Of a stretch of DNA of 64,000 nt, positions 51,358-60,597 are shown piece after piece. This DNA is from Agromyces sp. Soil535. Its GTDB lineage: Bacteria > Actinomycetota > Actinomycetes > Actinomycetales > Microbacteriaceae. The notes beneath the pieces are model-generated. The model was not told the DNA's origin and made no database searches. It saw only the letters and a program-made list of their open reading frames with translations. The position numbers and the translations under genes are program-made. The stretch is taken from contig NZ_LMRW01000001.1 of assembly GCF_001428255.1 (NCBI RefSeq), positions 2,504 through 66,503 of the forward strand. The letters are read 5' to 3'. Every line of letters starts with the position of its first letter. Position 1 is the first letter of the stretch.

Positions 51358-52341
51358 TCAGTCCTCCTTGTCACGAGTGAGGTAGCGCTGCACGACGGAG
51401 ACGATGAGCACCAGCACGAAGAAGATGAGCGAGATCGCGGCGCCATAGCCGATCTCCTGCTCGCGGTAGCCCTTGCGCACGGCCTGGTAGACGAGCGTCG
51501 ACGTCGAGTTGACCGGCCCGCCCTGTGTCATCACGTCGATCTGCACGAAGAGTCCGAGCGCGGCGATCGTGATCGTCACCAGCACGAAGACCATCGTCGA
51601 GCGGAGCCCAGGCCACGTGACGTTCGCGAACTGCTGCCAAGAGCTCGCGCCGTCCATGCGCGCCGCCTCGTAGAGCTCCTCGGGGATGGTCTGGAGCCCC
51701 GACAGCCAGATCAGCATGTGGAATCCGACGGCCTGCCAGATCGAGAGCACGATGATGGCGCCGAGGGCGGTGTTCGGGTCGTTGAGCCACGCGGTGCCCT
51801 GCCAGGCGCCGAACGTGATGGAGTCGATGAACGAGTTGATGAGCCCGTCCGGCTGGTACATGAACTTCCAGAGGATCGACACGACGACGATCGAGGTGAC
51901 CACCGGGATGAAGAAGATGACCCGGAACGCGGTGACGCCGCGGATCTTCTGGTTGACGAGCACGGCGAGCAGCAGCCCGAGCCCGGCTTGCACGGGCACG
52001 ACGACCGCGGCGAACACGAAGGTGTTGAGCGTCGAGCGCAGGAAGACGGGGTCGCTGAAGGCGCGCAGGAAGTTGTCGATGCCCACGAGCCGTGGCGGAT
52101 TCGGCGAGATCAGGCGAGCGTTGCTGAAGGACAGGCCGAAGGCGAGGAGGACGGGGATGATGAGGAAGAGGATGAGCAACAGCGCCGCGGGGGCCGCCAT
52201 GGCGAGGCCGGCACGCCGCTCTCGACGCACCGCGGGGTTCGAACGCCGTCGTGCGCGCGCGGTTCGCCCGGTCTTCTCGGAGGGCGGCACTGTGGGAGCC
52301 GCGGATACCGCGACCGCGCTGTGCGTCGTCGTCTGGAGCAT
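51358..52341 (-). CDS. Carbohydrate ABC transporter permease, MalF type
   Basis: A 327-residue permease. I start it at MLQTTTHSAV (52341); the open frame continues far upstream but only as a shadow of the binding-protein gene. Six membrane segments follow a basic N-terminal tail (RARRRSNPAVRRERRAG), with the EAA loop ELYEAARMDGASSWQ. It pairs with the next permease and receives substrate from the lipoprotein at 52404. Confidence 0.9.
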   Translation of the reverse strand: MLQTTTHSAVAVSAAPTVPPSEKTGRTARARRRSNPAVRRERRAGLAMAAPAALLLILFLIIPVLLAFGLSFSNARLISPNPPRLVGIDNFLRAFSDPVFLRSTLNTFVFAAVVVPVQAGLGLLLAVLVNQKIRGVTAFRVIFFIPVVTSIVVVSILWKFMYQPDGLINSFIDSITFGAWQGTAWLNDPNTALGAIIVLSIWQAVGFHMLIWLSGLQTIPEELYEAARMDGASSWQQFANVTWPGLRSTMVFVLVTITIAALGLFVQIDVMTQGGPVNSTSTLVYQAVRKGYREQEIGYGAAISLIFFVLVLIVSVVQRYLTRDKED

Positions 52342-52403
52342 GATGAGTGATCCGATCCGGTGGGGGCGGCGGCCACGCCGCCCCCACCGCTCAGGAGGTC
52401 GGC

Positions 52404-53690
52404 CTAGAAGCCGTACCCGTCGTTGGACTCGATGTTCGCGTCGATCTCCTGCACCGCACCGTCGAGGGTCGACTGCACATCGGCACCGTTCATGATGTCC
52501 TTCGCGGCCTTCTCGAACGTGCTCGAGATCACGGGATATGCGGGGGTCTCCGGGCGTGCCAGCGCGAACTTCTGTGAGAGCTCGACGAACGGGCGGAGAT
52601 CGCCGCCTTCCTTGAAGTGCAGCGACTGGGCCTCGGCGCCGGCCGTCGCGGGAATCACGATCTGCTTGTCGGCGAATTCGGCGAGGTACTCGTCCTTGAA
52701 GCTGAACTCCAGGTACGCGCGTGCGCCCTCGGGCGAATTGCACGACGAGGAGATGCCCCATTGCCAGGAGCCGCCGCCGATCTTCGGTCCGGTGCCGAAG
52801 TCCGGCGGGGGCAGGATGAGCAGGTCGTCGCCGACCGCCTCGATCGACGCCAGCGCATTCCAGACGCCGGTGTAGCTCAGGGCGACCTCGTCGTCGACGA
52901 ACTCCTGGTTGCCGATCGTGCCGGCGCTGCTCGTCCAGCCCTTCTTGAAAGCGTTCTGGAACCAGGTGAAGAAGTCGACGGCCTCGGGTCCGTTCAAGGC
53001 GCCGTCCGCGGAGAGCATCGAGTCGCGGTCGATCTCGTCGCCGCCGGCGCTCTGCAGCATCGGCGAGTACGCGTACGACCACCATTCGCCCGTGTCCTCG
53101 GCGCCGATGTCGAGCGGCGTCGCGTATCCGGCCGACTGGAGCGTCGCAAGCGCGGCGTCGAACTCGTCGATCGTCCACGGCTCGTCGACCGTCGGGATGC
53201 GGATCCCATTGGCGTCCAGCACCGACTTGCGCGCGAAGATCGACAGCGCGGCATCCCAGTATCCAGCCGAGTAGATCTCATCCTGGTACGTGCCCACCGC
53301 GGTCGGCAGGAGCTCGTCGGTGATGCTCGCGGGCAGGTCGAGCGGCTGGATGTACCCGGCCCACGCCCAGTTCGGCATGATGGGGCCATCCATGTCGAGG
53401 AGGCACGGCAGGTCGTTCGCGGCGGCGGCGGCGGTGATCGCATCGTTGTACGCTCCCTGCGGGAACGCCTCCTCGACGACCTCGTACTCGTCTTGCGAGG
53501 CGTTGAAGTCGGTGATGATCTTGTCGTACACCTCGAGCTCGGCGGGGTTCCCCGCCGAATGCGTCCACATCGTGAGCTCGATAGGTCCGTCTCCGGACCC
53601 GCCACCCTGGCCGGCCTGCCCGCACGCCGTCAGCGCGAGGGCCGACGCAGCGCACAGGGATACCATCACTGGGAGGGATCTGCGCTTCAT
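52404..53690 (-). CDS. Carbohydrate ABC transporter substrate-binding lipoprotein
   Basis: A 428-residue family-1 solute-binding protein. Signal peptide with a lipobox LTAC (Cys23), then ELTMWTHSAGNPAELEVYDK and the strongly aromatic sugar-binding segments. It opens the transporter part of the operon, 78 bp after the LacI gene and 62 bp before the first permease. The GH32-like enzyme encoded downstream suggests fructose-containing oligosaccharides. That is an inference. Confidence 0.9.
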   Translation of the reverse strand: MKRRSLPVMVSLCAASALALTACGQAGQGGGSGDGPIELTMWTHSAGNPAELEVYDKIITDFNASQDEYEVVEEAFPQGAYNDAITAAAAANDLPCLLDMDGPIMPNWAWAGYIQPLDLPASITDELLPTAVGTYQDEIYSAGYWDAALSIFARKSVLDANGIRIPTVDEPWTIDEFDAALATLQSAGYATPLDIGAEDTGEWWSYAYSPMLQSAGGDEIDRDSMLSADGALNGPEAVDFFTWFQNAFKKGWTSSAGTIGNQEFVDDEVALSYTGVWNALASIEAVGDDLLILPPPDFGTGPKIGGGSWQWGISSSCNSPEGARAYLEFSFKDEYLAEFADKQIVIPATAGAEAQSLHFKEGGDLRPFVELSQKFALARPETPAYPVISSTFEKAAKDIMNGADVQSTLDGAVQEIDANIESNDGYGF

Positions 53691-53768
53691 TGCTGATTCC
53701 TTTCACGGTGCCCGACGTCCAGGTCGGGTACCACTCGGCGACCGCCTTCGGCGGTCTGCTGGGTTTCG

Positions 53769-54821
53769 TCAAGTCCGCCGTCGGCTGGGGTCACCACCCG
53801 TTGCCGGCGGCGGGCCCACGGAGTCCCGTCGGATGATCGGGCACTCCATCAGGCGCACGGCACCGGGGTCATCCGGTGTCCGCACGCCGAGCGCGACCTC
53901 GGTCGCCCATCGCCCCATCTCGTAGTGGGGCAGGGCCACCGTCGTGAGCGGCGGGTCGAGCTCGGCCGCGACGAGCTGCTGGTCGTCGAAGCCGACGATC
54001 GACAGGTCACGCGGGATGTCGAGACCACGGTGGCGCGCGGCGACATACGCGCCCGCCGCCATACGGTCGTTGAAGCAGAACAGCGCCGTCGGGCGGCGAT
54101 CGTCGGGGAGGTCGAGCAGCAGATCCGTCGCGCTGCGCCCGCCCGCCGCTGAGACGGCGCCTCGCACGTGCAGTGCGGGGTCGGGCGCGATGCCCGCCTC
54201 GCGGAGCACCTCGAGGTACCCCTCGAAGCGGAGCCCAGAGGCGATCGGCGCGGGGGCCTCGTCGACGTCGACGAAGGCGATGCGGCGGTGGCCGGCCGCC
54301 ACGAGTTCCCGAACGGCGGTGGCGCCGCCGGCGCGGTCATCGGGCACGACCGCCGGGTGCCCGGCGTCGACCGGCCGGCAGTCGAGGAACACCGTGCGGG
54401 CCGGCAGGTGATCGGGCGCGCTGACGACCTGGTGCCACATGCACGCGTAGACGAGCGCGTCCACCTGGTGGTCGGCGAGGGCGCGGATCGCCTCGCGTTC
54501 GACATCGGCGTCGGCGCCCGTGTCGACGAGGATCACGAGGTGACCGTGCTCGCGCGCGACATCCTGGGCGCCCGCGAGCATGCGGCCGGCGTATGGCGTC
54601 GTGGCGATCGTGTCGGAGACGAGCCCGATGGTGCGGGTGGTCTGCGTCCGGAGGCCGCGGGCGACGGAGTTCGGCGTATACCCCATCTCGTCCGCCGCCG
54701 CCCGCACTCGCGCCTGGGTCTCAGGGGGGATTCTGGCGTCACGGTCGTTCATCACAAGTGAGACGGTGGAGGTCGACACACCGGCCGCCGCGGCGACATC
54801 CGAGATTCGAACTCGTGGCAT
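53769..54821 (-). CDS. LacI-family regulator of the GH32 sugar operon
   Basis: A 350-residue LacI/GalR repressor. The helix-turn-helix reads VRISDVAAAAGVSTSTVSLV with the hinge EMGYTPNSVARGL. The C-terminal half is a sugar-sensing periplasmic-binding-like domain ending in DPPLTTVALPHYEMG. It is the first gene of the operon with the binding protein and permeases, so it would control its own amount together with the transporter. A 16-bp CG-centred imperfect palindrome lies upstream. Confidence 0.9.
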   Translation of the reverse strand: MPRVRISDVAAAAGVSTSTVSLVMNDRDARIPPETQARVRAAADEMGYTPNSVARGLRTQTTRTIGLVSDTIATTPYAGRMLAGAQDVAREHGHLVILVDTGADADVEREAIRALADHQVDALVYACMWHQVVSAPDHLPARTVFLDCRPVDAGHPAVVPDDRAGGATAVRELVAAGHRRIAFVDVDEAPAPIASGLRFEGYLEVLREAGIAPDPALHVRGAVSAAGGRSATDLLLDLPDDRRPTALFCFNDRMAAGAYVAARHRGLDIPRDLSIVGFDDQQLVAAELDPPLTTVALPHYEMGRWATEVALGVRTPDDPGAVRLMECPIIRRDSVGPPPATGGDPSRRRT

Positions 54822-54852
54822 TTCGATGACACCTCCACTTCCTCGTGAGTTT

Positions 54853-54868
54853 GCTAAAACGATTGAGC
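54853..54868. promoter_or_regulatory. Putative LacI operator
   Basis: GCTAAAACGATTGAGC is an imperfect palindrome (six of eight arm pairs match) centred on CG, 32 bp before the LacI start codon. The rest of the divergent region 54822-55173 shows no gene. Confidence 0.5.
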
Positions 54869-55173
54869 GACAGTGTGCAACACGCTGACATCGATGTCAA
54901 GAGGGAAATTGGATCGTGCGGGTCGCGGCGGAAACGCGGCGCGAACCCGGCCGAGCAGCGGGTAGCGGCGGGGAATGCGGTTGGAGTGAGGCTGGAGCGT
55001 CGCTGGCGCAACGGGCCACGATGGGCTCGCGAGAGCAGTCGCGGGAATGAGCGCGGAGACGCGGCCGCCTCAGGGCCGGCGCATGGTGAACGCGTTCGCG
55101 AGGAGCACTTCTGCCTCACTTGTCCGGCCCCACCGCGCCGGACTCTGGGCGGACCGGCTTGTACTCTTGCCGC

Positions 55174-56229
55174 ATGTCAACCCAAGGAGGCGACCGACCG
55201 GCGGCGAGGAGATCACGCCGAGTGGATGTCGCACGCCTGGCCGGCGTCTCCCCGGCGACCGTCTCCTTCGTCGTCAACCGGACGGCCGGGCAGACGATCA
55301 GCGACGAAACCCGACAACGCGTCCTGCAAGCGGTCGCCGAACTCGACTACCGCCCCAACCGTGCCGCGCAGGGGCTGCGGCAGGGACGCAGCGCGACCAT
55401 CGGCTTCGTCAATCACGACGTCGACTTCGGCGAATTCGCCGCCTCTGCGATCAAGGGAGCACACGAAGTGTGCATCCGCCAGGGGAATCTGCTGCTCCTG
55501 GTCAACACCGGCGGCTCGAACCATCAGGCGGCCCAACTGATCGTCGAGCTACTCGACCGGCAGGTCGACGCCCTGATCTTCGCTGCGGTCGGCACCAGGC
55601 CGGTGGTGCTCCCGGACGCGGCCCGCCGGGTTCCGACGATCCTGCTGAACTGCTTCACCTCGCACGACTCCACCCCCGCAATCCTGCCCGACGAGGTACG
55701 GGGCGGGCGCGAGGCCACCCAGGCGCTGCTCGAGCTCGGGCACCGCGACATCGCCTACCTCACCGGTAAGCCCAGCCAGTGGGCCACCAAAGCCCGGCTG
55801 CGTGGCTTTCGCGATGCACTGCGCGGCGCGGGACTCAACCCGCGCGACCACATCGTGCTGTCCGGCAACTATCACGCGGACTCCGGCTACGAGCTGGTGC
55901 GCACGCTGCTGCGGCGCAACCGCCTGCCGACCGCGATCATGTGCGGCAACGACCGGATGGCCGTGGGCGCGCTCTTGGGCCTCGTGGAGGCGGGCATCCG
56001 CGTGCCCAAGGACGTTTCGGTGATGGGGTACGACGATCAGTTCCAACTCGCGGCGGAGATCCGACCAGCCCTGAGCACGGTGCGCCTCCCGTACCCCGCG
56101 ATGGGACGGCTGGCGGCCGAGCAGCTGGCCGCTGGTGGCCCTGCTCGGAACGGCCGCACCCTGGTGCATTGCCCGCTCGTGATGCGCGACTCCACGGCGG
56201 CACCGGCCCGCCGGCGCGCCGGCTCCTGA
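55174..56229 (+). CDS. LacI-family regulator next to the GH30 gene
   Basis: A 351-residue repressor. DNA-binding part RVDVARLAGVSPATVSFVVN, hinge ELDYRPNRAAQGL, then the sugar-binding core ending in RPALSTVRLPYPAMG. I start at MSTQGGDRP; no strong ribosome binding site is visible and the frame opens 18 codons earlier. It lies 300 bp before the secreted GH30 enzyme, whose promoter carries a CG-centred palindrome. It probably controls that gene. Confidence 0.85.
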   Translation: MSTQGGDRPAARRSRRVDVARLAGVSPATVSFVVNRTAGQTISDETRQRVLQAVAELDYRPNRAAQGLRQGRSATIGFVNHDVDFGEFAASAIKGAHEVCIRQGNLLLLVNTGGSNHQAAQLIVELLDRQVDALIFAAVGTRPVVLPDAARRVPTILLNCFTSHDSTPAILPDEVRGGREATQALLELGHRDIAYLTGKPSQWATKARLRGFRDALRGAGLNPRDHIVLSGNYHADSGYELVRTLLRRNRLPTAIMCGNDRMAVGALLGLVEAGIRVPKDVSVMGYDDQFQLAAEIRPALSTVRLPYPAMGRLAAEQLAAGGPARNGRTLVHCPLVMRDSTAAPARRRAGS

Positions 56230-56287
56230 AGTCGGCCGAACCGGGCCAGACGCCCGTGGGTGCGGCGGAATCCCGTGTCACAGGATC

Positions 56288-56339
56288 TTGACGCGGGAGA
56301 CAGGCACCCTTAGAGTCTGATCCACTAACCCGAATTAGT
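56288..56339 (+). promoter_or_regulatory. Promoter and LacI-type operator of the GH30 gene
   Basis: TTGACG (56288-56293) and TAGAGT (56311-56316) are 17 bp apart and fit a -35/-10 pair. Just downstream ACTAACCCGAATTAGT (56324-56339) is an imperfect palindrome with ACTAA/TTAGT arms centred on CG, placed where a repressor would block transcription start. Confidence 0.6.
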
Positions 56340-56529
56340 CCTCTCGGGTGAGTAGTCCTGCTCTGGTGTGCCTCGACGCAAGACCTGCCATCGGCACGCC
56401 AGGCGCAGCCACGGGGATGGCAGCCGCCGCCCGTGAGCGGCTGTAGCTCCTCGGCGAGGGCGCCGACAGCGACGGCCGCTTCGAACAGCACGATTTCTGA
56501 CAAAACGAGTTCCTTCGGAGGAATGAAGC

Positions 56530-59500
56530 ATGGCCAAGTTGAGAGGTAGGTCACTTCTCGTGACCGCCCTGGGTGTCAGCCTCGCGGCGCTACCCGTCGC
56601 GCTACCACCCGCACAGGCAGCGCCGCCGTCGAACACTGGAAGCCCCGTACAGGTGTGGCTGACGGACGTCTCGAGCGAGAAGTGGGTCGAGCAGCAGGAC
56701 GACGTCGCGTTCGAGACGAAGCAGACGTCGAACCCGCTGGCGCTCAAGGTCGACGACAGCGTCAAGTACCAGGAGATCACGGGCTTCGGGGCTGCGTTGA
56801 CCGACTCGTCGGCCTGGCTCATCAATGAGTTGCCGGCTGACGAACGTGACGCCCTGATGAAGAACCTGTTCGATCCTGCGGACGGGATCGGTCTCAGCAT
56901 GGTTCGGGTGCCGATGGGTGCTACGGACTTCACGGCGACCGGGAACTACTCCTACAACGACATGCCGCCGGGACAGACCGACCCGACACTGTCGAACTTC
57001 TCGATCGCGCATGACGAGCCGTACATCATCCCGCAGCTGAAGGAAGCACTGGCGCTCAATCCGTCGCTCAAACTCACCGCCACCCCGTGGAGCCCGCCCG
57101 GCTGGATGAAGACCTCCGACAACATGATCGGCGGAACGCTCAAGGATGAGTACTCGCCAGCGCTGGCCGAGTACTTCGTGAAGTTCATCCAAGCCTACGG
57201 AGAGGCCGGTGTGCCCATCGACTACGTCACCCCGCAGAACGAGCCCCTGGCTGCTCCCACATGGCCCGGCATGGAGCTGACGCCGTCGCAGCAGGTCACG
57301 TTGATCAAGGACATGGGCGACGCATTCGCCACCAACGACCTGTCCACGAAGATCCTGACGTGGGACCACAACTGGGATGTGCCGTCGTACCCGGAGACGA
57401 TCTACGACGACCCCGCCACCGCCGACTACGCCGTCGGAGCGGGCTGGCACATCTACAGCGGCAGCCCGATCTACCAGACGGTGGCGCACAACGACTACCC
57501 GAGCAAGAAGAACTACCTCACTGAAGCCACGGGCGGTACCTACCAGGCCAACACGCAGGTCGCGTTCCACGATGCACTCAACACATGGATGATCGGCAGC
57601 ACGCGCAACTGGGGGAACGGCGTGATGCTGTGGAACATCGCCCTCGACCCCGAGGGTCGTCCGCTCAACAGCGACACCAACGGCATCCCCCTCAACCGCG
57701 GAGTGGTGGTCGTCGATCCGGCGAACGGGTCCGTGACGTACAACCCCGAATACCACGCACTCGCGCATGTCAGCAGGTTCGTCAAGCCCGGCGCCCACCG
57801 GATCTACTCGAACAGCTTCGGCGCCGGCAGCATCGAGAATGTCGCGTTCCAGAACCCCGATGGATCGAAGGTCTTGGTCGCCTACAACGATGCGGACGCC
57901 GCCGAGACGTTCAGCGTTGCCGACGGAACGCAGTCGTTCGACTACACCTTGGGCGCTGGGGATGCGGTGACGCTCACCTATTCCGGGCCCTCGCAGGAGG
58001 GCAAGACCCCCGCAGCGGCCAATGTCACGGATCCCACGCACGACTTCGTCTTCGGGACGTCCAAGTCACGGGGACATGTCGCCAATGGCCAGGAGTCGGT
58101 GACAATCACGTACGATCCGGACCTGCTTCCCATCCAGAACACCATCAGGACCGGTGAGGACCTGCTCTCGTACTCCCTTCCCGTCGGTGCCTCATTCACG
58201 ACCCCGGGAGGTGAGCTCGACCGGACCGGATGGACCGTCGAGACGTCCACGAGCTCCGCAGGACACTCGGCAGCGAAGGCGATCGACGGCGACGTCGACA
58301 CGAAATGGCGCACCGGACTCCGGGCGAAGAACGGCGACTGGTTCCAGGTCGACCTCGGCGGTTCGAGGAACATCAGCAAGATCGTCCTCGACAACGCCGC
58401 AGACGACGCCTTCGAAGCCATCGCAAACTACCAGGTGTACGTATCCGACGACGGTGTCGACTGGGGCACCGCGGTCGCCCGCGGCACCGGGCACCTCGGC
58501 AGCGTTTCGATCTCGTTCGCACCCCAAACGGCGCGGTACGTCCGCATCGTCAGCACCGATGACTCGTTCCACTTCCACTGGTCGGTAGGTGAGGTCAGCG
58601 TGTACGGGTCCGAGAGCGGGACCGGCTCGATCCAGGCCCCGACCACGGTGTCCAAGAACCTCCAGCTGAAGGACTGGACCAGCCCGGACGGGGCGAAGGT
58701 CGCCGTCGTCTACAACGGAAGCGGCAGCGAGCAGAGCTTCCGCGTCTCTGCGGACGGCTCGTACACCTACACCCTGCCCAGCGGAACGTCGGCGATGTTC
58801 ACCACCCAGGGCCCGTCGAGCTCCCCGGCGCCCACATTCGGTGCCGTGGCACCCCAACGCGGCCTCCCCGGCTACCGGCTCACGATCACGGGTTCTCACT
58901 TCGGGGAGACCCAGGGCTGGGGCACGGTCTTCTTCGGATCGGTCCAGGCAAGGATCGAGAGCTGGTCGGACACGAGGATCATCGTCAACGTTCCGGATGG
59001 ACTCCCCTCGGGGAGTTACCAGGTGTCCGTGAACGGCGCCGGCGGCGAGGCCGCAGGTGGAGCTCCCTTCACCCTCTCGGGTCTGGGGACGCCGCTGGAC
59101 CGGGATGGTTGGACGGCAACCGCGTCGGACGTGAGTGCGTGGCCCGCCGACGTGGTGGAGCACGTGCTGGACGACGATGTCGACACCAGGTACGCCTCGG
59201 GAACGGGCCAGTACGACGGAATGTGGCTCCAGGTGGACATGGGCCGGTCGCAGACCTTCAACCGGGTCGTCCTCAACTCCGGCAGCAGCTTCGGCGACAC
59301 CGCCCGCAGCGCAGACGTCTACGTGTCTTCGGACGGCGAGGACTGGACGAAGGTCACCTCCGTGCTGGCGAGCGGTCAACCGGTCCAGCTGGCATCGTTC
59401 CCTGAGCAGACCGCCAGGTACATCAAGGTCGTCAACACGCGCAGCGCCGGCAACTGGTGGTCGATAGCAGAATTCGGCGTGTACCACAACACGGAGCCGG

Positions 59501-60336
59501 ATCCCGAACCGGACCCGGACGCTCCGCTGGCCCGGGATGGCTGGTCAGCCACGGCGTCGGATGAGAGTCCGTGGCCCAACGATGCGCTCGTGCACATCCT
59601 CGATGGCGACACCAGCTCCCGGTACAGCTCCGGGACGAGCCTCTACGACGGCATGTCGATCCAGATCGACATGGGACAGGCCCAGACCTTCAACAAGGTC
59701 GAGCTGGACCCCGGAAGCAGCACCGATGACTACGCGCGAAGCGCAGACGTCTATGTGTCCTCCGACGGAAGCAGCTGGACGAAGGTCGCCTCGATCGCAG
59801 GGGCCGGCCAACCGACTCAGGTGGCATCCTTCCCCACGCAGACCGCCCGCTACATCAAGGTCGTCAACACCGGCAACGCCGGCAACTGGTGGTCCGTCAC
59901 AGAGTTCAATGTCTACTACGACCCTGATCTGGATGATCCGCTGGCCCGGGACGGTTGGTCGGCCACGGCGTCGGATGAGAGTCCGTGGCCCAACGATGCG
60001 CTGGTCAACATCCTGGATGGCGATTCGGTCTCTCGATACAGCTCCGGGACGAGCCAGTACGCCGGCATGTGGATCCAGGTCGACATCGGCGAGGCGCAGA
60101 CCTTCAACAGGGTCGAGCTCGACTCCGGCCCAAACGCGGACGACTACGCGCGAAGCGCCGATGTCTACGTGTCCTCAGACGGAGCCGACTGGACGAACGT
60201 CGCGTCCATCGTGGGGGACGGCCAACCGACCCAGGTGGCATCCTTCCCCACGCAGACGGCCCGCTACGTCAAGGTCGTCAACACCGGCAGTGCCGGCAAC
60301 TGGTGGTCGATCACAGAGTTCAACGTCTACGACTGA
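56530..60336 (+). CDS. Secreted GH30 glycosidase with four discoidin-type domains and an IPT/TIG domain
   Basis: A 1268-residue exported enzyme. The signal peptide ends near AQA (30). The GH30 barrel and its side domain (about 40-490) have the acid/base Glu238 (VTPQNEP) and nucleophile Glu332 (LTEATGG). Next come an F5/8-type-C domain (about 555-690), a short beta domain, an IPT/TIG domain (about 765-850) and three further F5/8-type-C domains (from about 854, 998 and 1137). The last two are nearly identical. GH30 members of this type cleave beta-glucosidic or related bonds in glucans or glycolipids; the discoidin modules probably bind polysaccharide or cell-surface glycans. GGAGG precedes the ATG. 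It is controlled by the neighbouring LacI protein (inferred). Confidence 0.85.
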   Translation: MAKLRGRSLLVTALGVSLAALPVALPPAQAAPPSNTGSPVQVWLTDVSSEKWVEQQDDVAFETKQTSNPLALKVDDSVKYQEITGFGAALTDSSAWLINELPADERDALMKNLFDPADGIGLSMVRVPMGATDFTATGNYSYNDMPPGQTDPTLSNFSIAHDEPYIIPQLKEALALNPSLKLTATPWSPPGWMKTSDNMIGGTLKDEYSPALAEYFVKFIQAYGEAGVPIDYVTPQNEPLAAPTWPGMELTPSQQVTLIKDMGDAFATNDLSTKILTWDHNWDVPSYPETIYDDPATADYAVGAGWHIYSGSPIYQTVAHNDYPSKKNYLTEATGGTYQANTQVAFHDALNTWMIGSTRNWGNGVMLWNIALDPEGRPLNSDTNGIPLNRGVVVVDPANGSVTYNPEYHALAHVSRFVKPGAHRIYSNSFGAGSIENVAFQNPDGSKVLVAYNDADAAETFSVADGTQSFDYTLGAGDAVTLTYSGPSQEGKTPAAANVTDPTHDFVFGTSKSRGHVANGQESVTITYDPDLLPIQNTIRTGEDLLSYSLPVGASFTTPGGELDRTGWTVETSTSSAGHSAAKAIDGDVDTKWRTGLRAKNGDWFQVDLGGSRNISKIVLDNAADDAFEAIANYQVYVSDDGVDWGTAVARGTGHLGSVSISFAPQTARYVRIVSTDDSFHFHWSVGEVSVYGSESGTGSIQAPTTVSKNLQLKDWTSPDGAKVAVVYNGSGSEQSFRVSADGSYTYTLPSGTSAMFTTQGPSSSPAPTFGAVAPQRGLPGYRLTITGSHFGETQGWGTVFFGSVQARIESWSDTRIIVNVPDGLPSGSYQVSVNGAGGEAAGGAPFTLSGLGTPLDRDGWTATASDVSAWPADVVEHVLDDDVDTRYASGTGQYDGMWLQVDMGRSQTFNRVVLNSGSSFGDTARSADVYVSSDGEDWTKVTSVLASGQPVQLASFPEQTARYIKVVNTRSAGNWWSIAEFGVYHNTEPDPEPDPDAPLARDGWSATASDESPWPNDALVHILDGDTSSRYSSGTSLYDGMSIQIDMGQAQTFNKVELDPGSSTDDYARSADVYVSSDGSSWTKVASIAGAGQPTQVASFPTQTARYIKVVNTGNAGNWWSVTEFNVYYDPDLDDPLARDGWSATASDESPWPNDALVNILDGDSVSRYSSGTSQYAGMWIQVDIGEAQTFNRVELDSGPNADDYARSADVYVSSDGADWTNVASIVGDGQPTQVASFPTQTARYVKVVNTGSAGNWWSITEFNVYD

Positions 60337-60597
60337 CCACGCACACTGACCTCCGGGCCCTGGTCGGCGTTGCTGACTCGGGCTCGGAGTCAGGTCGGGC
60401 CGGTCCACGTTGCTCGCCGGACGGGCGGGAAACGCAAACGATGTCCGATGTCGGAGGCATGCTCGAACCGGGCAATGCAGTGTTCCTTCTCGGGGCGCGG
60501 GGAGCGGGTCGGGGCAGGCGCGGTCAAGGTGCGCAGCACCTCGTTACGGGTCTCCTCGCCGCGCGTCATCACGATGTCGCCTCGGACTCGCAGCCCG
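60337..60597. other. Intergenic region between convergent genes
   Basis: I see no gene and no strong hairpin with a T-run between the GH30 stop and the stop of the coiled-coil protein. Confidence 0.4.

Noticed and set aside
52342-53178. Long N-terminal extension of the MalF-type permease
   Set aside because: It overlaps the binding-protein gene in another frame and reads as Arg-rich nonsense; a normal permease start exists at 52341.
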